From the NCBI GenBank assembly GCA_946497905.1, contig CAMMMI010000001.1, forward strand, positions 1-54,139: a stretch of 54,139 bases of DNA, read 5' to 3'. Positions 43,529 through 52,722 of this stretch are shown here, one piece after another. Within the stretch, counting starts at the first letter, position 1, and every line of letters begins with the position of its first letter. Under the pieces are notes generated by a model, which saw only the letters and a program-made list of their open reading frames with translations, was not told where the DNA came from and made no database searches. The DNA comes from an uncultured Clostridium sp. GTDB lineage: Bacteria > Bacillota > Clostridia > TANB77 > CAG-508. Position numbers and translations under genes: made by a program.

Positions 43529-44707
43529 ATGAAAGATTTTTGGATAGAAACTGAAGAGAAAAAAATAAACAAAAAAAAGATAATAATATTAACTCTTATA
43601 ATACTAATAGCTATAGCAATTATTAGTATTATAGCTGTTTATGTGGCCAATAAAGAAATAAGAGAATGGATAGATGTTAATATATTTAGAAAACAAGTTG
43701 TTCAAGACAAAGTAGCAACAATAGAATTAAAAGACATACAAAATAGTAATATTTATGCTTTTAACAAATATATAGGGATACTAAATAAAAATAAATTTTC
43801 TATATATGGAAATTCAGGAAATGAAGAAAAATCATTAGATATTCAAATTACTAATCCAGTATTTAGTTCTGAAAATAGATTTTTAGCAATAGGAGAAATA
43901 GGAGGGCAAAAAGTATATCTAATTGAAGATAAAGATATATCATGGGAAACATCAATAGAAGGAAATATTTCACAAATACATGTAAATAGAAATGGATATG
44001 TAGCTGTAGTTTTATCAGACGCAAGCAATAAAACAGTAATCCAAATGTATAATACAGAAGGAAAACCATTATTTAAAACATATGCACCATATAATAGAAG
44101 TACTGATGTAACAATATCAAATGATAATAAATACCTAGCAATAGCAGAAATAGATACATCAGGAACGATTATACAATCAAATATAAAAATTATTTCTATA
44201 GAAAAAGCGTCTACAGAATCTGAAAATTCAATAGAAAATACATATAAATGTGAAAGTGGTAAATTATTAACAGATTTAAAGTACCAAGATAAAAATATAT
44301 TAATATGTATGTACACAGATTCAATTACAAAATATCAAAATGAACAAGAAACGACTTTAATTGATAATAATAATAAAAAAGTAATATTTCAATCAATAGA
44401 ATTGAATGGTAATATAGCCTCTATTGAAGAAAAATCATCTGGATTATTTACAGCAGATTCACTTATTAACATAGTAAATACAGAAAGCAACAATGCAAAA
44501 TCATATACAGTAAATTCAATTGCCAAAGAAGTTTATACCAATGGTAATATTATTGCACTAAATTTAGGAACAGAAGTAGAATTTATAAATACAGGAGGAT
44601 GGCTAGTAAAAAGATATGTTGCAAACCAAGAAATAACTAATGTTGCTATGTCAGAAAGTATTGCAGGAATAATTTACAGAGATAAAATAGAGATAATTAA
44701 TCTTTAA
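43529..44707 (+). CDS. DUF5711 family membrane-anchored beta-propeller-like protein
   Basis: 392 residues: cytosolic start, one membrane helix (about 18-42), then a large outer domain of repeated beta strands (SENRFLAIGEIGG, NDNKYLAIAEID, NGNIIALNLG) like a propeller. It matches the DUF5711 family of Firmicutes by layout. It sits 14 nt before a cvpA-like gene, a common pair. Function unknown, probably envelope related. Confidence 0.75.
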   Translation: MKDFWIETEEKKINKKKIIILTLIILIAIAIISIIAVYVANKEIREWIDVNIFRKQVVQDKVATIELKDIQNSNIYAFNKYIGILNKNKFSIYGNSGNEEKSLDIQITNPVFSSENRFLAIGEIGGQKVYLIEDKDISWETSIEGNISQIHVNRNGYVAVVLSDASNKTVIQMYNTEGKPLFKTYAPYNRSTDVTISNDNKYLAIAEIDTSGTIIQSNIKIISIEKASTESENSIENTYKCESGKLLTDLKYQDKNILICMYTDSITKYQNEQETTLIDNNNKKVIFQSIELNGNIASIEEKSSGLFTADSLINIVNTESNNAKSYTVNSIAKEVYTNGNIIALNLGTEVEFINTGGWLVKRYVANQEITNVAMSESIAGIIYRDKIEIINL

Positions 44708-44720
44708 AAAGGAGGACGAA

Positions 44721-45338
44721 ATGGGATTAATAATAGATATAATTATTATAGCAATTATAGCATTATCGGTATTTTTAGGATATAAAAAAGGAATAGTGGC
44801 ATTATCAATTCAATTATTTGCTTTTATCATAGCAGTAGTAATAACATTTATTTTATATCAACCAATTACAAATTTGATAGTAAATGCTACTGGAATAGAT
44901 GAAAGTATCCAAAATGCGATATTAGAAAAAGCAAATGACATAATGCAAGAAGATAATGAGTTAAGTAATACTGTTATAGAAGAAGCAAAAAATAACATGT
45001 TACCAGAAACAGCAAGAACATTATCAATTAATATAATTACATTTGTAGTAATGATATTATTATTCTTATTAGTAAAAATAGGCCTAAGATTTGTAACAGC
45101 TTTAGCAAATTTAGTAACAAAATTACCTATCCTAAAACAAGTTAATGAATTAGGAGGAATTATATATGGACTGATAAGAGGAATATTAATAATATATGTT
45201 GCTTTATTAATAATTAATATATCAGGAGAAATAAGTCCAGAAAATAGTGTTTATGAAAATGTTAATAAAACAAATATAGGTAAAATGATGATGGAATACA
45301 ATGTATTAAATGTATTTTTAGATAAAGTAAATATCTAA
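44721..45338 (+). CDS. CvpA family membrane protein
   Basis: 205 residues, four membrane helices, typical opening MGLIIDIIIIAIIALSVFLG(YKKG) and the late GGIIYGLIRGILIIYV helix. CvpA proteins are linked to colicin V production in E. coli and to envelope homeostasis elsewhere. Co-transcribed with DUF5711; start after AAAGGAGGA. Confidence 0.85.
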   Translation: MGLIIDIIIIAIIALSVFLGYKKGIVALSIQLFAFIIAVVITFILYQPITNLIVNATGIDESIQNAILEKANDIMQEDNELSNTVIEEAKNNMLPETARTLSINIITFVVMILLFLLVKIGLRFVTALANLVTKLPILKQVNELGGIIYGLIRGILIIYVALLIINISGEISPENSVYENVNKTNIGKMMMEYNVLNVFLDKVNI

Positions 45339-45440
45339 AATAAAAAAATATTTCCAATTTTTTAAATTTGTCTAAATTTGTTGCGTTTTGCCCATAAATT
45401 TGTTATACTTACTACATGAAATTTTTAGGAGTGGATTATT

Positions 45441-46838
45441 TTGAAAAAAGATAATAAGAACAAAAGAATAGATAATAAAGTAAAAAATAGTAAAAACAAA
45501 AAAAATAAAAAAACTAAAAGATGGAAAAAAGTACTACTAGTTATTCTTTTAATATTATTAATAGCAGGAGGAGTATTTGCATATAAAGTATATAAAAATG
45601 GTGGAGGAGTATCGGGAATGCTAGCAACTATGGTTGGGCATGACGAGAACACAAAGAAAAATCTACCTGAACTAAAAGTTTTATTATTAGGGATAAGTAC
45701 AGATCAAGCAGGTGTAGAACTAACAGATACAATAATGGTAGCGTCATATAATCCAAAAACCCAAAAAGCATCATTATTATCAATTCCAAGAGATACATAC
45801 ACAGGAAATTACCCATCAAAAGCTACAGCATATGAAAAGATAAATGCTTTATATGGAAGAAAAAGTAGACCAGATGAAACATTAGAAGCTGTTAACAAAA
45901 TTACAGGATTAGGTATAGAATATTATGTAGTTATAAGAACAGAAGCACTAATAGAATTAGTTGACGCAATAGGTGGAGTTACATTTTATGTACCTAAAGA
46001 TATGAATTATGATGACCCTACACAAGATTTACACATACACTTAGAAGAAGGTGAACAATTACTTGATGGGGACAAAGCAGAACAACTATTAAGATATAGA
46101 CATGATAATCCAGATAAATATGGAAATATGGAAACATATTCAGATGAATATGGAAATAATGATACAGGAAGAATGAGAACACAAAGAGAATTTATAATGG
46201 CAGCAATAAAACAAACAGCAAAACCAGAAAACATATTTAAAATAGGTGAAATACTTGATGTTGCAGAAAGAAATGTACAAACAAATATTGATTTTAATGT
46301 GGCAAAAGATTATATACCATATATAGTGGAATTTAATACAGAAAATATAATTACAGGTACTTTACCAGGAGAAAATACAGATAAAAATAGCAGTGGTACT
46401 TGGGTATTTATCTATGATGAAGACGAAACAGAAAAATTAGTGCAAGAAATGTTTTATGATAGAGACTTAGAACAAGAAACCACAGAAAATGAAGAAAATT
46501 CAACTAATAATACAACAAACAATACAAATACAGCAAATAATACTACATCAACAAACAAAGTAAGTAAATCAGATATCAAATTAGAAGTAGTAAATGGAAC
46601 AGGACAAAGTAGTACATTACAGAAGGTTGTAGATGAACTAGAAGATTCAGGATACAATGTAACAAGAACAGGAACAACAAACACAACAGCTAAAACAATT
46701 ATAATTAACAAAAAAAATGCAAGTGATACACTCCTAGATAATATACAACTAATGTTAGGAGTTGGAACAATACAAAATAGTCAATCAAATTCAAGCAAAG
46801 TAGATGTAACAATTATATTAGGAAAAGACTATCAATAA
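45441..46838 (+). CDS. LytR-CpsA-Psr (LCP) family wall polymer ligase
   Basis: 465 residues from a TTG after TAGGAGTGG. Basic cytosolic start, one membrane helix (about 30-52), then the LCP domain: LLLGISTD, LTDTIMVASYNPKTQKASLLSIPRDTY with the key Arg and Asp, and the late DTGRMRTQREFIMA. An N/T-rich linker leads to a LytR_C domain (about 375-465, IKLEVVNGTG). LCP enzymes attach teichoic-acid-like polymers or polysaccharides to peptidoglycan outside the membrane. Confidence 0.92.
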   Translation: MKKDNKNKRIDNKVKNSKNKKNKKTKRWKKVLLVILLILLIAGGVFAYKVYKNGGGVSGMLATMVGHDENTKKNLPELKVLLLGISTDQAGVELTDTIMVASYNPKTQKASLLSIPRDTYTGNYPSKATAYEKINALYGRKSRPDETLEAVNKITGLGIEYYVVIRTEALIELVDAIGGVTFYVPKDMNYDDPTQDLHIHLEEGEQLLDGDKAEQLLRYRHDNPDKYGNMETYSDEYGNNDTGRMRTQREFIMAAIKQTAKPENIFKIGEILDVAERNVQTNIDFNVAKDYIPYIVEFNTENIITGTLPGENTDKNSSGTWVFIYDEDETEKLVQEMFYDRDLEQETTENEENSTNNTTNNTNTANNTTSTNKVSKSDIKLEVVNGTGQSSTLQKVVDELEDSGYNVTRTGTTNTTAKTIIINKKNASDTLLDNIQLMLGVGTIQNSQSNSSKVDVTIILGKDYQ

Positions 46839-46872
46839 AATTTTTACATTAAAAATAGGCATTGGAATTTTT

Positions 46873-47105
46873 GTTACAACAGGCAATCAAGGATAATAAC
46901 AGCAATAAATATAGTATTTTGAATGTGATTGGAGTAATTTTAGAAATTCTTTATTAATTTTTTGGAAAATGTTCACGTTGAGCGAAGCGAAGACTAAGTG
47001 AAAGGATGCCAAAAAATTAATTTAGAATTTCTTGAATTATGTATTGAGCCGAAAAATACTATCTTTATCGCTGTTATTATCCTTGATATGTCCGTGAATT
47101 GTAAC
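46873..47105. repeat. 233-bp element with long inverted repeats (MITE-like)
   Basis: Ends GTTACAA...TTGTAAC. The left arm (GGATAATAACAGCAATAAATATAG..) and the inverted right arm (..GCTGTTATTATCC) pair over most of the element, leaving a small GCGAAGC-containing loop. A solo arm lies at 49479. Non-coding. Confidence 0.65.
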
Positions 47106-47144
47106 GAATTTTTACTTTCAATATCTATTTCTTAATATAAATAA

Positions 47145-47313
47145 TTTTAATCTGATAAATCAAAACTTAATATATAAATTTATTTTTTATCTTAACATTT
47201 TAATCTTGTAAATCAAATTTAATATATAAAATTATTTTTATCTTAACATTTTAAGCTTGTAAATCAAATTCAATATATAAAATTATTTTCATCTTAACAT
47301 TTTAATTATATAA
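47145..47313. repeat. 51-bp tandem repeat, about 3.3 copies
   Basis: The unit containing CTTAACATTTTAATCTTGTA recurs at 47191, 47242 and 47293, a period of exactly 51 bp. AT-rich, non-coding, between the palindromic element and dacF. Confidence 0.7.
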
Positions 47314-47367
47314 ATTTTAGTATAAATCATTTATTATAGTAAATTGCAAATAATTAATGCTTACTAT

Positions 47368-48591
47368 TTATTTTCTATTTCGCATTTTTAAAAGAAAAAT
47401 TATAACCAACACTAATAAAAAACCTGCTACAAAATAGAAAGAATAATCCCATATATTAAATTTTTCAACACTATGAGAAGCAATCAAATTAACATTATAT
47501 TTCACACCATCAATTTCATATTCAGCAAATCCCATAGTAGTACCTTCCTCTATTGGAGCAGTCAAATTTTGATTTAAAGTAATAGAAGGCTCTAAATTAT
47601 CAATAGAAGAATCATTACTCACAATTGCACTTACATCGGTTTGTGCAATCAAATCTAAATTTTTAGTTTCTTTAGTAGCATTATCAATTGTAATACTGTA
47701 GATAGGATTTCCTTCATTAACAATAGGTTTAATACTATAATTACTATATCCATATTCATAAAGTTCTTTAGTTTCAGAAAATCTTAAAGAAGAATTATCA
47801 ACAGTCTGATTTCCTCCTAAAATAACACAAATAAATTCGATATCATTTTTATAAGCACTTGATACTAAACATTCACCAGCAGGAGTAGTAAAACCAGTTT
47901 TTCCAGCTGTTAAATATTGATAGTAATTCTTATTACTAGGAACAATCAAATCATTTGTAGAATCATATTTTCTAACACCAGACTTATTAGTTGCAGGGAT
48001 AGCAACAGAAGCACTACCAGCAATTCTCCTAAAATCATTATTTTGCACGCAATATTTCATAATAATTGCTAAATCATATGCGGTAGTATAATGATTTTCA
48101 TCATGAAGACCATAAGAATTAGTAAAATGAGTATTTTTCAAGCCTAAATCATGAACTTTGGTATTCATCATAGAAACAAAACTTTCTATAGAACCACCTA
48201 CATATTCAGCTAACACATTTGCAGCATCATTTGCAGAATGAACCAACAAAAGTTCCAATAACTGTTCAACTGTAAGAACTTCTCCAAACTGTAAATTAGC
48301 AGAAGAATATCCATCAGGAATATCCAAAATCGCAGTATCACTGACAGTTACTGCATCATCCAAATTGCAGTTTTCTAAAGTTAATATAGCTGTCAGAATC
48401 TTAGTAGTACTTGCCGGATACATTTTTTTATCTATATTTTTACTATATAAAATCTTACTGGTCTGGCTATCTATTAAAATAGCAGATTCAGAAATCAAAT
48501 TTGGTTCAGCTGATATTGCAAATGTAAAACTACAATTAAAAAACACTAATATTAGTACAATTATTGCCATAAATATTTTTCTATATTTCAT
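47368..48591 (-). CDS. dacF: D-alanyl-D-alanine carboxypeptidase (DacF/PBP5 type)
   Basis: 407 residues. Signal peptide (1-27, ending AISA). Peptidase S11 motifs: STTK (Ser61, Lys64), SAN (near 118) and KTG (AGKTGFT near 230). A PBP5 C-terminal beta domain follows (about 275-370), then a membrane helix (about 380-402) and basic tail. It trims the fifth D-Ala of peptidoglycan stems at the outer membrane face. A typical, intact enzyme. Confidence 0.94.
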   Translation of the reverse strand: MKYRKIFMAIIVLILVFFNCSFTFAISAEPNLISESAILIDSQTSKILYSKNIDKKMYPASTTKILTAILTLENCNLDDAVTVSDTAILDIPDGYSSANLQFGEVLTVEQLLELLLVHSANDAANVLAEYVGGSIESFVSMMNTKVHDLGLKNTHFTNSYGLHDENHYTTAYDLAIIMKYCVQNNDFRRIAGSASVAIPATNKSGVRKYDSTNDLIVPSNKNYYQYLTAGKTGFTTPAGECLVSSAYKNDIEFICVILGGNQTVDNSSLRFSETKELYEYGYSNYSIKPIVNEGNPIYSITIDNATKETKNLDLIAQTDVSAIVSNDSSIDNLEPSITLNQNLTAPIEEGTTMGFAEYEIDGVKYNVNLIASHSVEKFNIWDYSFYFVAGFLLVLVIIFLLKMRNRK

Positions 48592-48763
48592 ATTTAAAAA
48601 ATCTCCTAAAAAATTATTAATAATATATTATATTATTTTTAAAAAATTTTCAATAAATTTTTTAAGTATGAACTCAAAAATTTTGACTAATAATTTATTC
48701 AAAATTTATAAATATAATATGAATTTTTTTAAAACAAAATATTTTTAGAAAGGATGAATAAAA

Positions 48764-49471
48764 ATGAACAATTTAAACAAAACACAAAAAATAATTATAA
48801 CAATAATAGCAATTATATTAATTTTAGGAATTTGCTATTATATATATTTCAAAGATGAAAGAGATATAAATATAATAGAAGATAATTCATTAGAAATAGA
48901 AGAGGTACAAGAAGAAACACAAGATGAAGAAGAATATAGTGATACAAGAATAATTGTGTATATAACAGGAGCAATAAACAAAGAAGGAATATATGAATTG
49001 CCAGTAAATAGTAGAATATCAGACTTAATAGAAAAAGCAGAAGGAATAAAAGAAGAAGCATATATAGAAAAATTAAATTTAGCGTACAAACTAGAAGATG
49101 GAATGAAAGTACATATACCAACAAAGCAAGAATATGAAGAAGAGCAAAAATTACAAGAAAATACAGACACAAAAGAAGATATGACTAATGAATATATAAC
49201 AACTAATAGTGGTATTAGCTCAATAGAAAATAGTATAGAAAATGGTAATAATAGCAATAAAAATAGTAGCAATATTAATACAAAGATAAACATAAATAGA
49301 GCAACTCAGACAGAATTAGATAGCTTACCAGGAATAGGACCATCAACATCAATGAAAATAATTGAATATAGAGAAGAAAATGGCAATTTTAAAAATATTG
49401 AAGAAATAAAAAATGTTAGTGGAATAGGAGAAGCAAAATATGAAAAAATAAAAGACAAAATAGAAATATAA
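48764..49471 (+). CDS. comEA: ComEA-like DNA-binding protein
   Basis: 235 residues: short cytosolic start, one membrane helix (about 10-29), acidic linker, an SLBB domain (about 62-125, IIVYITGAINKEGIYELP), an S/N-rich linker and two helix-hairpin-helix motifs at the C-terminus (INRATQTELDSLPGIGPST and ISGIGEAKYEKIKDKI-like). ComEA receives DNA outside the membrane during transformation. No comEC gene is adjacent, although a dockerin protein with a ComEC-type MBL fold is at 34879. Confidence 0.88.
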   Translation: MNNLNKTQKIIITIIAIILILGICYYIYFKDERDINIIEDNSLEIEEVQEETQDEEEYSDTRIIVYITGAINKEGIYELPVNSRISDLIEKAEGIKEEAYIEKLNLAYKLEDGMKVHIPTKQEYEEEQKLQENTDTKEDMTNEYITTNSGISSIENSIENGNNSNKNSSNINTKININRATQTELDSLPGIGPSTSMKIIEYREENGNFKNIEEIKNVSGIGEAKYEKIKDKIEI

Positions 49472-49478
49472 ATAAATA

Positions 49479-49573
49479 GTTACAATTCACAGCTATACCA
49501 GGGATAATAACAGCAATAAATATAGTATTTTTCGGTTCAATACATAATTTAATTATTTCTTAGAAGAATAGAT
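49479..49573. repeat. solo arm of the MITE-like element
   Basis: GTTACAATTCAC..GGATAATAACAGC..TAGTATTTTTCGG..TCAATACATAATT matches the inverted right arm of 46873-47105. No partner arm follows, so it is a half element. Confidence 0.55.
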
Positions 49574-49574
49574 A

Positions 49575-49619
49575 TTGACAAAAGAAGAATTATGTTATAA
49601 AATGTTAGCGTAAACTAAC
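49575..49619 (+). promoter_or_regulatory. promoter and metal-regulator operator
   Basis: TTGACA (49575-49580), 17 bp, TAAAAT (49598-49603), then GTTAGCGTAAACTAAC (49604-49619), a dyad of GTTAG and CTAAC at the transcription start. It resembles operators of DtxR/MntR-type regulators and precedes such a gene, so autoregulation is likely. Confidence 0.6.
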
Positions 49620-49634
49620 AAAAGGAGAAATATA

Positions 49635-50168
49635 ATGGAAACAGTCAATTCACAGGAAAAAAATATAACTAAAATAACCAATTCACAAGAAGAATATTTA
49701 AAAACAATATTTATACTAGAAAAAAACAATAAAAAAGTTAGGGTAACAGATATAGCAGAAAAACTACATATTACAAAACCAAGTGTAAATAAAGCTATAA
49801 ATATATTAAAAGACATGGAATTAATAAATTATAAAATTTATGGAGACATAAAATTGACACAACAAGGAGAAAAACTAGCAAAAGAAATAATAAAAAAACA
49901 TGATATATTAAAAATGTTTTTAAGTGATGTTTTAGAAGTAGAACCCAATAAAGCAGAAGAAGAAGCAAAACAAATGAAATACGCAATATCAGAAGACACA
50001 GCAAAAAAATTAGATCAATATATAGGCAAAATATTTGACTTAGGAGACTTAAACTGTAACTATGATAGTAATAGTGAGAAATGTAGAAACTGTATAAAAA
50101 TAACAGCAAAAAATAGACTAAAAAATTACCAATTTGGGGACGCGTCCAAAATGGGTAAAAATGCATAA
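49635..50168 (+). CDS. DtxR/MntR-family metal-dependent regulator
   Basis: 177 residues. Winged helix (about 15-75: SQEEYLKTIFILEKNNKKVRVTDIAEKLHITKPSVNKAINIL) followed by the metal-binding and dimerisation domain (HDILKMFLSDVLEV...AEEEAKQMKYAISEDT). It ends in a Cys-rich tail (CNYDSNSEKCRNC). The final 11 or so residues before the stop (YQFGDASKMGK) are encoded by a REP-like palindrome (50128-50158). It is 13 nt upstream of the SufC gene, so it may control iron-sulfur assembly in response to iron or manganese. Confidence 0.82.
   Translation: METVNSQEKNITKITNSQEEYLKTIFILEKNNKKVRVTDIAEKLHITKPSVNKAINILKDMELINYKIYGDIKLTQQGEKLAKEIIKKHDILKMFLSDVLEVEPNKAEEEAKQMKYAISEDTAKKLDQYIGKIFDLGDLNCNYDSNSEKCRNCIKITAKNRLKNYQFGDASKMGKNA
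50128..50158. repeat. REP-like palindrome inside the 3' end of the regulator gene
   Basis: ACCAATTTGGGGACGCGTCC then AAAATGGGTAA. Same family as 43336-43365 (which has CGTGTCC), but read in a different frame. Confidence 0.7.
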
Positions 50169-50181
50169 ATAGGAGGTAGAA

Positions 50182-50895
50182 ATGTTATTAGAATTAAAAG
50201 ATATATGTTTTGAAAGAGCAAATAAAAAAATATTAGATAATATAAATTTACAAATAGATACAGGAAAATTTATAGCAATTACCGGGCCTAATGGATCTGG
50301 AAAATCAACATTAGTAAAAATAATAATGGGAATAGAAAAGCCAGATTCAGGAAAGATTATTTTTAATAATAAAGATATTACGCATATGCCAATAAATGAA
50401 AGAGCTAAACTAGGTATAAGTTTTGCATTTCAACAACCTGTAAAATTTAAAGGGATAACAGTATATGACTTATTAAAAATGTCATCAAAGAAAAATATCA
50501 CAAAAAAAGAAGCTTGTGAGTATCTTTCTAAAGTAGGATTATGTGCAAAAGAGTATGTGGATAGAGAAGTTGATAATTCTCTTTCAGGAGGAGAATTAAA
50601 AAGAATAGAAATAGCAACTGTAGCTTTGAGAAAAACAAAATTGACAATATTTGACGAGCCAGAAGCGGGAATTGATTTATGGAGCTTTAATAATTTAATA
50701 GAGATATTCGAAAATATGAATGAACTTATAAAAGGGACAACTATAATAATATCTCATCAAGAAAAAATATTAAAAATAGCTGATGAAATAATATTAATGA
50801 AAAATGGAAAAATAAAAGATATAGGTATTAGCGAAGATATATTAAAAAAAGCTATGACAAACGTAGAATGTTGTAAAATAAGAAAAAGTAATTAA
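50182..50895 (+). CDS. sufC: Fe-S cluster assembly ATPase SufC
   Basis: 237 residues, ABC-type ATPase without membrane domain: Walker A GPNGSGKST (about 34-42), signature LSGGELKR, Walker B LTIFDEPEAGID, H-loop SHQ. The DEPEAGID and SGGELKR forms are typical of SufC. It powers the SufB scaffold. A sufB-like gene follows at 51006 and a metal-sensing regulator precedes it. Confidence 0.9.
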   Translation: MLLELKDICFERANKKILDNINLQIDTGKFIAITGPNGSGKSTLVKIIMGIEKPDSGKIIFNNKDITHMPINERAKLGISFAFQQPVKFKGITVYDLLKMSSKKNITKKEACEYLSKVGLCAKEYVDREVDNSLSGGELKRIEIATVALRKTKLTIFDEPEAGIDLWSFNNLIEIFENMNELIKGTTIIISHQEKILKIADEIILMKNGKIKDIGISEDILKKAMTNVECCKIRKSN

Positions 50896-51005
50896 TAAAA
50901 ATTAAGTATAATAAGTCATAATTTAAATATAAAAGCAAAAAGTTTATTTCAAAGATAATAAATAGATGAAAAAGACTATACCTTAGAAAGGGATGAGATT
51001 AAAAT

Positions 51006-51932
51006 ATGGAAAACATAGATAATATAGATAAAGGACTTTTAAAAGAGATTTCAGGATTAGAAACTATGCCAGAAGGAGCATATAACATCAGAAAAAATGG
51101 AAAAGGAATAGAAAGAAAAGTTACAGATAATGTGAAAATAATTACAAAAAAAGATGTATCTGGAATAGACATTCATGTAAAAGAAAATACAAAGTTTGAA
51201 TTCATACATATACCTGTTATAATTACAGAAAGTGGATTAAAAGATATAGTATATAATGACTTTTTTATAGGAAAAAATGCAAATGTAATAATAGTAGCAG
51301 GCTGTGGAATACACAATGATCATCATAAGGATTCTCAACATGATGGGATACATAGATTTTATTTAGAAGAAGGTGCAAGAGTAAGATATATAGAAAAACA
51401 CTATGGGGAAGGTAATGGAGATGGAAAAAGAATTTTAAATCCTATAACAGAAGTATTTTTAAAAGAAGGTAGTTCTTTAGAAATGGAAAGTGTTCAAATA
51501 AAAGGAGTGGATTCAACAATAAGAGAAACAAAAGGACAATTAGACAAAAATACAAATTTTGTTGTAACTGAAAAAATTATGACTCATGGAAATCAATATG
51601 CAAAAACTATATTTGATGTACAATTAAATGGAGAAAATTCAAGTACACATGTAACATCAAGGTCAGTTGCAACAGATAATTCAGTACAAGAATTTGTATC
51701 TAAAATATATGGAAATGAAAAATGTTTTTCACATAGTGAATGTGATGCGATTATTAAAGATAATGCTAAAGTGACAGCAATTCCAGAAGTTACAGCAAAT
51801 AATGTAGAAGCAAATTTAATTCATGAAGCGGCAATAGGTAAAATTGCGGGTGAACAAATTATAAAATTGATGACATTAGGCTTGACAGAAGAAGAAGCAG
51901 AACAAGAGATTATAAATGGTTTTTTAAGGTGA
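51006..51932 (+). CDS. sufB: SufB/SufD-type Fe-S scaffold
   Basis: 308 residues, shorter than E. coli SufB (about 495). It contains the SufBD beta-helix core: CGIHNDHHKDSQHDGIHRFYLEEGARVRYIEKHYGEG and the late CDAIIKDNAKVTAIPEVTANNVEANLIHEAAIGKIAGEQ with the conserved Glu and His of the family. No SufS, SufU or SufD lies next to it, so the pair is a minimal SufCB system like those of archaea and some anaerobes. It starts after AAAGGGATGAG. Confidence 0.9.
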   Translation: MENIDNIDKGLLKEISGLETMPEGAYNIRKNGKGIERKVTDNVKIITKKDVSGIDIHVKENTKFEFIHIPVIITESGLKDIVYNDFFIGKNANVIIVAGCGIHNDHHKDSQHDGIHRFYLEEGARVRYIEKHYGEGNGDGKRILNPITEVFLKEGSSLEMESVQIKGVDSTIRETKGQLDKNTNFVVTEKIMTHGNQYAKTIFDVQLNGENSSTHVTSRSVATDNSVQEFVSKIYGNEKCFSHSECDAIIKDNAKVTAIPEVTANNVEANLIHEAAIGKIAGEQIIKLMTLGLTEEEAEQEIINGFLR

Positions 51933-51998
51933 GGTTAATTGTATTGTATAACCTTATTTTAAAAAATATGATATAATATTTTCGGAGGATGATAGATA

Positions 51999-52688
51999 AT
52001 GGAATATAATAATAATGCTTTAGTTTTATACAATTTATTAAAGAATGATAATATAATAGGTTCTATTGGAAAAATAACATTTAAGTTAGCTAATACATGC
52101 GTGGACATATCAACTACCGATACTGTTGGTCAATCATTACAGTCTTGGCTAAAACAATATATGTTGAATAAAAATATAATATTTATGGAGATGGATAATA
52201 CACAAGAATTCCCAGACTTTATTCTTGATCCACTTGATAGAGAAAATAATTTATTAGAAGTAAAGGCTTTTAACTATAATGCAGGTCCAGGGTTTGATAT
52301 AGCAAATTTTGAATCATATTGTGATTCAGTTAGATTAAAACCGTATAGATTAGGGGCTGATTATTTGATATTTGGTTATTCAATGACTGGTACGGAAATA
52401 AAAATAGAAAATATATGGTTAAAAAAGATTTGGGAAATTTCTAGTTCTTCTGGGCCACATCCATTAAAAGTACAAGACAAGAGAGGTATGATATATAATA
52501 TAAGACCATGCAAATGGTATGGAATAAATACTAACAGATTTCCACCATTTACATCAAAAGAGAAATTTATAAAAGCCATATATAATACATTAAAAGAATA
52601 TCAACATTCTAGAATAGATGCAGATAAATGGTTACAAGACTTAAAAATTAACTATAAAAAATATTACAATAAAGATTTAAATATTTAA
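51999..52688 (+). CDS. type II restriction endonuclease, NgoBV-like
   Basis: 229 residues. PD-(D/E)xK nuclease signature FPDFILDP...NNLLEVKAF near residues 68-88; the following FDIANFESYCDSVRLKPYRLGADYLIFGYSM and IWLKKIWEISS resemble the NgoBV family from memory. It is paired with a convergent C5 methyltransferase at 52723. NgoBV cuts GGNNCC; whether this enzyme does is not shown. Start after CGGAGG. Confidence 0.75.
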   Translation: MEYNNNALVLYNLLKNDNIIGSIGKITFKLANTCVDISTTDTVGQSLQSWLKQYMLNKNIIFMEMDNTQEFPDFILDPLDRENNLLEVKAFNYNAGPGFDIANFESYCDSVRLKPYRLGADYLIFGYSMTGTEIKIENIWLKKIWEISSSSGPHPLKVQDKRGMIYNIRPCKWYGINTNRFPPFTSKEKFIKAIYNTLKEYQHSRIDADKWLQDLKINYKKYYNKDLNI

Positions 52689-52690
52689 AT

Positions 52691-52718
52691 AATACTGAGG
52701 TATGAGTACCTCAGTATT
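52691..52718. terminator. convergent terminator of the R-M genes
   Basis: A perfect 12-bp stem, AATACTGAGGTA (52691-52702) with TACCTCAGTATT (52707-52718), loop TGAG, with T-rich flanks on both sides. Confidence 0.85.
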
Positions 52719-52722
52719 TATT

